Assembly: GCA_033722075.1 (NCBI GenBank)
Contig: JAWVZU010000092.1
Span: 1 to 12,795, forward strand
Origin: JAWVZU01 sp033722075
GTDB lineage: Bacteria > Pseudomonadota > Gammaproteobacteria > Xanthomonadales > SZUA-38
DNA: 12,795 nucleotides
Direction: 5' to 3'
Positions 6,247 to 12,795 of this stretch are shown piece after piece (the first letter of the stretch is position 1; each line of letters starts with the position of its first letter). Position numbers and translations under genes: made by a program. The notes beneath the pieces are model-generated. The model made no database searches. It was not told where the DNA came from and worked only from the letters and a program-made list of their open reading frames with translations.

Positions 6247-6584
6247 CCGACGAGATCAACTTCGACGACTTTCTGCGAGTTGAATTGCGGGTCGGGCGAA
6301 TCGTGGCAGCCGAACCCTTTCCCGAGGCGCGCAAACCGGCCTATATTCTCAAGGTCGATTTCGGAGAAGAGCTTGGCGTCCTGAAGTCCAGCGCCCAGAT
6401 CACCGATCACTATGAGCCCGATGACCTCGTCGGCCGGCAGGTCGTCGCCGTGGTCAATTTCCCGCCCAAGCAGATCGGTCCGATTCGATCGCAATGCCTG
6501 GTGACCGGCTTCCATGACGAGAACGACCAGGTCGTATTGTGCGTTCCCGACAAACGGGTTCCACTGGGCACCAGGCTGTTGTAG
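6243..6584 (+). CDS. csaA: tRNA-binding protein CsaA
   Basis: A 113-residue protein matching CsaA, a small homodimeric protein with the OB-fold tRNA-binding domain also found at the C-terminus of MetRS and in Arc1p/EMAP II. In Bacillus it was described as a chaperone-like export factor. The family signature 'VNFPPKQIGPIRSQCLVTGF' lies at residues 71-90, preceded by 'LRVELRVGRIVAAEPFPEAR' (11-30) and 'SSAQITDHY' (49-57). The length agrees with the roughly 110-residue family norm. It is cytosolic. The start overlaps the cupin stop (ATGA) and there is no independent strong ribosome site, so its translation is likely coupled. Identity is confident; what it does in this operon is not clear. Confidence 0.93.
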   Translation: MTDEINFDDFLRVELRVGRIVAAEPFPEARKPAYILKVDFGEELGVLKSSAQITDHYEPDDLVGRQVVAVVNFPPKQIGPIRSQCLVTGFHDENDQVVLCVPDKRVPLGTRLL

Positions 6585-6589
6585 GGCCG

Positions 6590-7054
6590 ATGCCCACCAG
6601 TGAAACCAACATCATCGAAATCGGCTGTACGCCGAAGGCGCTCTACGAATATGTTTCCCAGCCGTGGCACTGGCATGAGTGGCATCCCAGCTCCCGCTCG
6701 GCAGGTTCCGAAGCGAGCAAGCTGGAAGTCGGAGATACGTTTACCGAGGTGATCGAGCTGCAGCCCTTCTCGCCGTTGCCGTTTCGGATGCGGCGCCAGA
6801 CCACTTATCGGGTGCTCGTGGCCGAACCGGAAGAGTCCTGGCAGGTTCGTGGCGAGACCCGCGACGGCTGGCTCATGATCCAGTATGCGTTCGAGCCCAT
6901 CGAGCAGGGAACGCGCTTTACCCGCACCCTGACCTACGAGGCGACGGGCCCCACTGCGCTGCTGATGCCGTTCCTGAAGAAGCGGATGGCCGAGAAGTCG
7001 CGGATCGCGCTTGCCAATCTGAAGCGCCGGATGGAACGGACTCCGGATGTTTGA
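6590..7054 (+). CDS. SRPBCC-family protein
   Basis: A 154-residue SRPBCC-fold protein, the second stand-alone one in the window. 'NIIEIGCTPKALYEYVSQPWHWHEWHPSS' spans the first strand and helix (7-35), including a Trp/His-rich loop typical of polyketide-cyclase-like members. 'GWLMIQYAFEPIEQGTRFTRTLTYEA' covers the central strands (93-118), and a basic C-terminal helix spans 126-150. The ATG at 6590 is chosen because it follows the csaA stop by 5 nt and matches the family N-terminus; an in-frame ATG or GTG upstream would lie inside csaA. Its stop overlaps the start of the thioesterase gene. The ligand is unknown, but the hotdog thioesterase neighbour hints at an acyl or lipid molecule (inference). 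Confidence 0.85.
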   Translation: MPTSETNIIEIGCTPKALYEYVSQPWHWHEWHPSSRSAGSEASKLEVGDTFTEVIELQPFSPLPFRMRRQTTYRVLVAEPEESWQVRGETRDGWLMIQYAFEPIEQGTRFTRTLTYEATGPTALLMPFLKKRMAEKSRIALANLKRRMERTPDV

Positions 7055-7451
7055 GTTCGAGCTGCAACCGCGGCTGTCCGAGACCGATGGGCTGGGACAC
7101 ATCAACAACACCGTGCTCCCTGCCTGGTTCGAGGAAGCCCGACGCGAACTGTTTCGAATCTTCAACGCCGATGAATCGCTGGCGGCCTGGAACCTGATCC
7201 TGAAGAAGTATGAAATCGAGCTGCACGGGCAGATTCGACACGACGCGCCGGTCCGAATCGAAACCGCGGTCGCCGGCGTGGGCACGACTTCCCTGGTCGT
7301 CGTTCAGGAGGCGTTCCAGGCAGGCCTGCCCGTAGCCTCCGCCAACACCGTACTGGTGCATTTCGACTATGCCGGCCAGCAGCCCGCGCCCATTCCACCG
7401 GAGATCCGCTCGCAGCTGGAGGAACATCTGAGAGCAAAAGCGGAACCATGA
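7047..7451 (+). CDS. Acyl-CoA thioesterase (hotdog fold)
   Basis: A 134-residue 4-hydroxybenzoyl-CoA thioesterase-like hotdog protein in the YbgC/FadM group, which hydrolyses acyl-CoA thioesters in the cytosol. The motif 'SETDGLGHINNTVLPAWFEEAR' (residues 11-32) holds the catalytic Asp14 followed by Gly-His-Ile-Asn-Asn, as in FadM-type enzymes. 'RHDAPVRIETAVAGVG' and 'VVVQEAF' are the later strands of the fold. The length is typical for a single hotdog domain. The ATG at 7047 overlaps the end of the SRPBCC gene by 8 bp, making this the last gene of the cupin operon. Its stop codon lies inside the first ACCATGAA repeat unit of the downstream gap. Acyl chain preference cannot be read from sequence. 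Confidence 0.9.
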   Translation: MFEFELQPRLSETDGLGHINNTVLPAWFEEARRELFRIFNADESLAAWNLILKKYEIELHGQIRHDAPVRIETAVAGVGTTSLVVVQEAFQAGLPVASANTVLVHFDYAGQQPAPIPPEIRSQLEEHLRAKAEP

Positions 7452-7647
7452 AGGCCTGAAGTCATTAAGACAAACGCGGAAGGCGGCTTCGCCGTGCTAC
7501 AACGGGAACCATGAAACCAGGAAATCCCTGAAAATGACGCATCAAACTGAAAGGTGCTGTGACCCTGGATAGGACTGCACGACGAGCCAGCTCAAGCGTG
7601 CGTCAGTCCCTTCCCCCTCAAACTTCAAGCCTTCAAGTCTTCATGGT
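7445..7647. repeat. Period-8 ACCATGAA repeats, opposed at both ends
   Basis: Units of 8 bp run as ACCATGAA/GGCCTGAA/GTCATTAA at 7445-7468. A second start of the pattern, ACCATGAA/ACCAGGAA, is at 7508-7523. The inverted set TTCAAGCC/TTCAAGTC/TTCATGGT is at 7624-7647, whose complement reads ACCATGAA/GACTTGAA/GGCTTGAA. The outer arrays therefore form an imperfect 24-bp terminal inverted repeat around the convergent gap. No ORF of note lies between them. Confidence 0.65.
7572..7609. repeat. Long imperfect hairpin in convergent gap
   Basis: GGACTG-CACG-ac-GAGC pairs with GCTC-aag-CGTG-cgt-CAGTCC around a tiny central loop (7588-7589), giving about 14 potential base pairs with two internal asymmetries. 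It lies mid-way between two converging genes. It has no U-run, so if it terminates transcription it is not by the classical intrinsic signal. A smaller hairpin, GGCG-gctt-CGCC, is at 7482-7493. Confidence 0.55.
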
Positions 7648-7675
7648 TACTGCTCAAAGCTTTCGCGAGCGCGCT

Positions 7676-9403
7676 CTACCAGCCACCGCCACCACCACCG
7701 CCTCCGCCGCCGCCGGAGGAGCCCCCGCCGCCGGATCCCGACGATGAGCCGGGTGGGCTGGAAGACGAGGCGATGGAGCCGGTGAAGCCCGAGGCGAGTC
7801 CGTCCACACTCTTCGTGATATCGCTTGCCGTGACCCGCCCCGTGCCGCTCATCCAGTTGCGACGTTCCAGCTCCCCGGCGGCTTCCAGTGCTTCAAGCAC
7901 GTCCTCGAACTGGTCCACCCAGGTGCTGGCGCAATCCAGGGCGACCGCGTAGGGCAGCAGGCGCTCGAACTCTTCCAGGGTCTTTGGCCGGTCCATATTG
8001 GCAAACGTGTCCTTCTCGGCGACACCGAGGTATAGCCTGAGCCCCTCGATCTGGTCCATCCTTTCGCGTCCGGCGGCGGTCGGTGCCTTGAGCAGCCACA
8101 TGAACAGCAGGTTGACCAGCAACAGGGGAACGGCTGCGGCGACCGCGAACAGGATTCCGCCGAGGAAGAACAGGAAAACAACGACGAGGACCGAGATCAG
8201 AGCACCAATGCCGACCTCGTTCTCGTTGAACTTGAAATTGCGTTTCTGGTGCTCCCGCTCCAGGGACTTTTCATGGGCCCGCAAGGCGGCCTGCACGGTG
8301 CGGTAGTTGTCGTCGTCGAACTCGAAGGTATGGTCGCTTCCCAGCAACTTGTCATAGACCGCGCGTTCCCCGGGTGCAAAGTCGATGCCTGCATGATTGA
8401 TCCGCGTGATGGAGAACTTGCGGCTGAAGAACCAGCGCTTCTGCTGAATGGTGAGGGCACCCTTGACGGCGAGATTGACCAGTGCCGCCGCCATGCAGGT
8501 CGCGTCGTACTTCATCCGGCGGATGTAGCGAAGTGCCGCCGGTGAAAGTCCGTCGGGTGCCTCATAACGAGGGATGATCACGCCCGGCTTGGGATCCACG
8601 CCGACGCGGCGCCAGGCTCTGAAGTAGTAGGCGATAACGCCCAGCACCGCGAACAGCAGCGCCCACGGAGCCACCGCATAGCGCCAGGGAGCGGGCCCGG
8701 CTGGTTCCTGATAGGCGCGCGGCGCTTCCACCGGCTGAGCCGGTTTCTCCACCAGCCCCTTGGGGAAACCAACCGCCACGGTGAGTCCTTCGCGGGGGCC
8801 CAGCCGGTCGGTCGTTGCAAAGCGCACCACGCCCGGTTCCACGACATCAACCTCGAAGGCCTGGCCCCGGCTGCCCTGCGGTCCGGTGTAGGCGGCGATC
8901 CTCAGCTGATCTTCGGGAACGGCGCCGGGAAGACGGACCGTCGCGACGGCCTCGAGAATCGGGAAGATCCAGCCGTTGCCGGTGGCGTTCCAGTAGATCT
9001 CGTCGTAGCCCTCGAAGAATCCCATCTGCCCCATGGAGCGGTAGACGATTTCATAGGTGTAGGTTCCTGAGTCGAGGTAGACGTTCCGGGAACCCAGGTA
9101 AAGCCGCACACCGTTGCCCTGGCGCTGCTGGAAATTCGGCTCCGGATTGCCGTCGCGTTTGGTGCTGATCACGTCGAAGCTGACTCGAACCTGCCGACCG
9201 TTGGCGTCCTGGTAATCGGTCGGAAAATCACGGTAGATGCCGCGCTTGATCTCGCGTCCCTCGGCCCTGACCGTGATGGTTTCGGTCACCGTCACGGAAG
9301 CGTCGGCGTTGACCTGGATGTCGCTGACGAAGCGAAGGATCTCTTCCGCACCGAAAGCATTCTGGGCGACGAGCAGCAGGCCGACGAGGAGAATGCGAAT
9401 CAT
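7676..9403 (-). CDS. DUF2207 membrane protein with Gly-rich tail
   Basis: A 575-residue DUF2207-family protein. Residues 1-18 are a signal peptide ending Ala-Phe-Gly-Ala. The conserved extracytoplasmic domain follows (about 20-215), with 'TVTETITVRAEGREIKRGIYRDFP' near its start and 'YEIVYRSMG...DEIYWNATGNGW' (117-145). A transmembrane segment lies at about 240-262, a cytoplasmic middle region at 263-395, and a second hydrophobic block, probably two helices, at 398-438. The C-terminus is low complexity (Ser/Gly, 546-574) and ends in a single Trp, an ending common in this family. The ATG overlaps the lemA stop (ATGA), and lemA-DUF2207 is a widely conserved pair. The biochemical role is not established; envelope function is the usual assumption. 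Confidence 0.93.
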   Translation of the reverse strand: MIRILLVGLLLVAQNAFGAEEILRFVSDIQVNADASVTVTETITVRAEGREIKRGIYRDFPTDYQDANGRQVRVSFDVISTKRDGNPEPNFQQRQGNGVRLYLGSRNVYLDSGTYTYEIVYRSMGQMGFFEGYDEIYWNATGNGWIFPILEAVATVRLPGAVPEDQLRIAAYTGPQGSRGQAFEVDVVEPGVVRFATTDRLGPREGLTVAVGFPKGLVEKPAQPVEAPRAYQEPAGPAPWRYAVAPWALLFAVLGVIAYYFRAWRRVGVDPKPGVIIPRYEAPDGLSPAALRYIRRMKYDATCMAAALVNLAVKGALTIQQKRWFFSRKFSITRINHAGIDFAPGERAVYDKLLGSDHTFEFDDDNYRTVQAALRAHEKSLEREHQKRNFKFNENEVGIGALISVLVVVFLFFLGGILFAVAAAVPLLLVNLLFMWLLKAPTAAGRERMDQIEGLRLYLGVAEKDTFANMDRPKTLEEFERLLPYAVALDCASTWVDQFEDVLEALEAAGELERRNWMSGTGRVTASDITKSVDGLASGFTGSIASSSSPPGSSSGSGGGGSSGGGGGGGGGGGW

Positions 9404-9951
9404 GGTTGATCTCCAAGTCGGGGTGCGCTGCGGGCCTGGTCTTCGGCCTGGAAGAAATCCGCCTGCTCGAACTGAAATGCCTGGGCTGCGAGGAGATCGG
9501 GGAACCGCTCGACCCGGATGTTGTAGTCGCGGACGGCGCCGTTGTAGAAGCGCCGCGCGTACTGCAGGTCGTCTTCAATCTCCACCAGGTCCTGCTGGAG
9601 ACGCTCGAAGTTCTCGCCGGCCTTGAGATCCGGGTAGGCCTCAGCAAGGGCGATGAGGCGATGGATGGATTGATCCAGTTCGGCTTCACGGCGGGATTTC
9701 TCGGCGATTTCCTGCGCCTTGATCGCCTCGTTACGCTGGGCGGTTACGGCTTCCAGCGTTTCCTTTTCATGGTCGGCGTAGGCCGCGACGACCTTGACCA
9801 GTCGGGGCACCAGATCATGGCGGCGCTGCAGTTGGACGTCGACATCGGCCCAGCCCGCCGACACGAGGTTGCGGGCCCGCACCAGTCCGTTGAAGACCAC
9901 GACCATATAGAGCGCCGCGGCGGCGATGATCGCAAAAAACACCCATTCCAC
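9400..9951 (-). CDS. lemA: LemA family protein
   Basis: A 183-residue LemA-family protein: an N-terminal transmembrane anchor (about residues 4-21), then a long helical domain. Signature regions include 'FNGLVRARNLVSAGWADVDVQLQRRHDLVPRLV' from about 20, 'YPDLKAGENFERLQQDLVEIEDDLQYARRFYNGAVRDYN' in the middle, and 'FPDLLAAQAFQFEQADFF' near the end. These are close to the family consensus and the length is normal. The start is GTG (9949-9951), with GGGGAG about 10 nt upstream. The stop overlaps the ATG of the DUF2207 gene, so the two are coupled. LemA proteins are structural envelope proteins of uncertain role. Confidence 0.95.
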   Translation of the reverse strand: MEWVFFAIIAAAALYMVVVFNGLVRARNLVSAGWADVDVQLQRRHDLVPRLVKVVAAYADHEKETLEAVTAQRNEAIKAQEIAEKSRREAELDQSIHRLIALAEAYPDLKAGENFERLQQDLVEIEDDLQYARRFYNGAVRDYNIRVERFPDLLAAQAFQFEQADFFQAEDQARSAPRLGDQP

Positions 9952-9981
9952 GTTGCGCTAGCTCCCCGAATCAACGCAGGA

Positions 9982-9990
9982 AGAATAGCA
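9982..9990 (-). promoter_or_regulatory. Candidate extended -10 promoter of lemA
   Basis: On the minus strand TGCTATTCT fits the extended -10 pattern TGnTATAAT with two mismatches, about 30 nt before the lemA GTG. No convincing -35 box is seen at the expected distance. The leader would be about 25 nt. Confidence 0.35.
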
Positions 9991-10014
9991 GAGGCCGCGC
10001 TGAGGAGGACCCAC

Positions 10015-10042
10015 AAAAAAGCCCCGATCGGGGGATCGGGGC
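10015..10042 (-). terminator. Intrinsic terminator, second of tandem pair
   Basis: On the minus strand, a perfect 9-bp stem (GCCCCGATC / GATCGGGGC with a CCCC loop) is followed by six U. It lies about 40 nt after the stop of the OB-fold gene and separates it from lemA. Confidence 0.92.
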
Positions 10043-10043
10043 C

Positions 10044-10062
10044 AAAAGAGCCTGAGAGGCTC
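10044..10062 (-). terminator. Intrinsic terminator, first of tandem pair
   Basis: On the minus strand GAGCC-tctca-GGCTC followed by UUUU forms a short hairpin terminator directly upstream of the stronger one. Together they make a double terminator for the OB-fold gene. Confidence 0.7.
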
Positions 10063-10082
10063 ATTGCGTTGCCGGGTTTTGC

Positions 10083-10745
10083 TTATGAGGTATCTGAGTC
10101 ATCGTGGGACAGCTCGATGACCGACTCGGCCATGAGGGTCCGCTGGTCGAAGAATGCCTCGGTCATGTCGCCGCTGACACTGACACGGTCACCGACATCA
10201 ATCTTCTGAAAGCCGGTATCGTCGAGTGGGTCATAGGACATCGTGGATACGTCCACGACAAAATCCTTGATGCCCGCATCAACCGTGAACTGATCATCGG
10301 ACACGTCCGTCACCGTACCTTGGGCCACGGTGGAAGCGTGGACCACCGGCGTGGTGATGGTAACAAAGGCGTCTTCTTCATCAGCGGCGCTGGCGTAGAA
10401 ATAGGTATTCAAACCATCCACGTAAACGCTGCTTGCTTCGATTGTCGTGGTCTCGAAGAGATCATCGTCAATCGCACCGTAGACGGTCACCTCGTCGCCC
10501 TTCACGACCTTGTAGGCATCGGCGTCATTGTCCCAGTCGTCCATTTCGACCGTGATGACGCCCTCGCCATAGTCCAGAACGAAGCGATCAGGCATGACCG
10601 TATCCACCGTTCCGCTGATGCTGATCCAGCTGTCGTCCGCCTTCAGGTACGGGTTATCGACATCCGTTGCCTGCACGGCGGCCGGCGCGGCCAGCAGGCC
10701 GGCGATGGCCAGAGTCAATAACTTTTTGCTTGTCCTAAGCTGCAT
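10083..10745 (-). CDS. Periplasmic tandem OB-fold-like protein, acidic
   Basis: A 220-residue secreted protein. The signal peptide spans residues 1-26 (Lys-Lys n-region, LTLAIAGLLAA core, cut after AVQA). Two similar beta-rich repeats follow. Residues 40-110 ('ISISGTVDTVMPDRFVLDYGEGVITVEMDD...VVKGDEVTVYGAID') and 138-212 ('VAQGTVTDVSDDQFTVDAGIKDFVVDVSTM...IDVGDRVSVSGDM') share a pattern of GTV-x-V-x-D-x-F-x-(V/L)-D, later x-V-G-D-x-V-x-V-x-G, as in small bacterial OB-fold/DUF5666-like proteins. The mature chain is strongly acidic with only a few basic residues. The ATG at 10745 is preferred over an in-frame upstream ATG (10787) because GAGGAG precedes it closely and the signal peptide starts here. 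It has its own promoter and double terminator, so it is monocistronic. Ligand unknown; calcium or cationic partners are possible from the charge (inference). Confidence 0.82.
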   Translation of the reverse strand: MQLRTSKKLLTLAIAGLLAAPAAVQATDVDNPYLKADDSWISISGTVDTVMPDRFVLDYGEGVITVEMDDWDNDADAYKVVKGDEVTVYGAIDDDLFETTTIEASSVYVDGLNTYFYASAADEEDAFVTITTPVVHASTVAQGTVTDVSDDQFTVDAGIKDFVVDVSTMSYDPLDDTGFQKIDVGDRVSVSGDMTEAFFDQRTLMAESVIELSHDDSDTS

Positions 10746-10778
10746 AGCTCCTCGTTGGTTTTGACGGAACAGGAAGCC

Positions 10779-10804
10779 GCTGCGCAATGCGTTGCATTCG
10801 CAGC
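10779..10804 (-). repeat. Inverted repeat in leader of OB-fold gene
   Basis: GCTGCG-c-AATGC-gtt-GCATT-CGCAGC is an 11-bp-arm palindrome interrupted by a single unpaired C. It lies between the predicted minus-strand start point (near 10821) and the ribosome site (10748-10753). It could be a dimeric regulator's operator or a 5' UTR hairpin. Confidence 0.65.
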
Positions 10805-10827
10805 AATCACTTCCCGGGTAACACTTT

Positions 10828-10857
10828 TTTATATTGGGTGTTTTATATATTTTTCAA
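10828..10857 (-). promoter_or_regulatory. Sigma70 promoter of OB-fold gene
   Basis: On the minus strand TTGAAA (10857-10852) and TATAAA (10833-10828) each match consensus at 5/6, with an 18-nt spacer. The predicted start near 10821 gives a leader of about 75 nt carrying the inverted repeat. Confidence 0.65.
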
Positions 10858-10872
10858 GGAGTTGCGTACAAT
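10844..10872 (+). promoter_or_regulatory. Plus-strand promoter of candidate RNA
   Basis: TACAAT (10867-10872) matches the -10 consensus at 5/6. The -35 (TATATA at 10844-10849, 17-nt spacing) is weak but lies in a T/A-rich tract that could act as an UP-like element. It overlaps the opposing OB-fold gene promoter. Confidence 0.45.
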
Positions 10873-10878
10873 GATCTC

Positions 10879-10975
10879 GCTTGGAGGGGTCCGGCGGTGG
10901 CAAGGTGCACACACCTGCCCGGCCCCATCTCAGTGACAGGTGACCCGTACCGGAAAGCGATCCTCTCCGGTTTTT
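10879..10975 (+). ncRNA. Candidate small RNA or attenuated leader
   Basis: From the predicted start near 10879 there is a long hairpin at 10886-10926: GGGG-u-CCGG on the left pairs with CCGG-CCCC on the right, and inside it GCAAGGUG pairs with CACCUGC around a CACA loop. A single-stranded linker follows, then a terminator-like hairpin ending in U5. CACCTG (10912-10917) could instead pair with CAGGTG (10937-10942), giving two mutually exclusive folds. I do not recognise it as SRP RNA, 6S RNA, tmRNA or a riboswitch I know. It may be a stand-alone small RNA or an attenuator for the receptor gene 212 nt downstream. Confidence 0.4.
10949..10975 (+). terminator. Candidate intrinsic terminator
   Basis: ACCGGA (10949-10954) pairs with TCCGGT (10966-10971) around an 11-nt loop, followed directly by a run of five T (10971-10975). 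The stem is short and the loop large, so strength is uncertain. Confidence 0.5.
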
Positions 10976-11187
10976 CGTTCATGCGGGAACCACCGGCGAA
11001 CGGGAATTGGCAAGCAACCTGCCCAAGTCTTGTTGCCCATCTTGCTCTTCTCAACGAAATCTTTCGTAAATGACAACTTTTGCCACGCCTGCGGGCAGTT
11101 TCCGCACCTTCCGGTTAACGAATATTTAATAACTTCTTGTCGGCGCAATGTAGCGCACAAAAAACTCGCAAGAGGACAAGCAAGACA

Positions 11188-12795
<1,608 letters not shown>

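Larger units (their letters stand above)
10746..11187. other. Divergent regulatory gap before TonB receptor
   Basis: This 442-bp region holds no convincing gene. It is AT-rich between 10821 and 10872, where opposing promoters lie back to back. Other structure: a hairpin in the minus-strand leader (10779-10804), a possible plus-strand RNA ending at 10975, a perfect palindromic pair ACGAAA-tc-TTTCGT (11054-11067), and a TGCGG/CCGCA hairpin (11090-11106). The receptor's own promoter is not clear; TATTTA at 11123-11128 is a weak -10 candidate. Confidence 0.6.

Noticed and set aside
7445..7647. CRISPR-like array
   Set aside because: The units are 8 bp, degenerate and directly adjoining, with no constant-length spacers and no cas genes.
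9406..10209. Plus-strand open frame of 267 codons across lemA and the double terminator
   Set aside because: It is antisense to LemA and reads through a clear intrinsic terminator.
10879..10975. Known RNA (SRP RNA, cobalamin, TPP, c-di-GMP or other riboswitch)
   Set aside because: None of the signature sequences I know for these families is present, such as the SRP GGAAGGAAGC-type loop or TPP CUGAGA/ACCUG pair. It is left as an unassigned candidate.
10834..11073. Plus-strand open frame of 79 codons before the TonB receptor
   Set aside because: There is no ribosome site for its start, it begins within promoter DNA, crosses the hairpin and terminator-like structures, and the protein looks random.

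Overview
This is a GC-rich stretch of chromosome, most likely from a gammaproteobacterium near Xanthomonadales/Chromatiales (a Wenzhouxiangella-like lineage would fit). The hints are an RsxC/RnfC homologue, a FadA2/FadI-type thiolase, a large TonB-dependent receptor with an 'IEVTGSRI' TonB box, and dense operons with ATGA overlaps. This placement is inferred from protein style alone. No rRNA, tRNA, CRISPR array, phage gene or intact transposase was seen.

Layout. 1-298 is non-coding, with a tandem 19-bp direct repeat. 299-487 is a small secreted two-cysteine protein. 549-1380 is an autoregulated-looking arsR/SRPBCC pair with a good sigma70 promoter and two 16-bp operator-like palindromes. 1505-5312 is a co-directional group: thiolase, RsxC (two 4Fe-4S motifs) and an unusual SRPBCC + 2xCBS fusion protein. 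5354-5770, on the minus strand, encodes a small membrane protein with two L7/L12-C-terminal-like repeats. Divergent from it, 5878-7451 is a tightly packed operon: cupin, CsaA, SRPBCC and hotdog thioesterase.

7452-7675 is a convergent gap rich in structure: period-8 ACCATGAA-type repeats in opposite orientation at its two ends, and a long imperfect hairpin in the middle. 7676-9951 (minus) is the widely conserved lemA-DUF2207 pair. 10083-10745 (minus) is an acidic periplasmic tandem OB-fold-like protein with tandem intrinsic terminators and a good promoter. The 442-bp divergent gap 10746-11187 holds back-to-back promoters, a strong inverted repeat in the leader of the OB-fold gene, and on the plus strand a promoter-hairpin-terminator string that looks like a small RNA or an attenuated leader. 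11188-12795 is the 5' part of a TonB-dependent receptor gene that runs off the window.

How the parts may work together. The thiolase, the hotdog thioesterase and three SRPBCC (lipid/hydrophobic ligand-binding fold) genes give an acyl/lipid-handling flavour. RsxC suggests membrane electron transfer, although no other rsx/rnf gene is present. The CBS fusion could sense adenine nucleotides. These functional links are inference. The most novel items are the SRPBCC-CBS fusion beside a lone rsxC, the candidate structured RNA at 10867-10975, the structured convergent gap at 7445-7647, and the L12-like repeat membrane protein.
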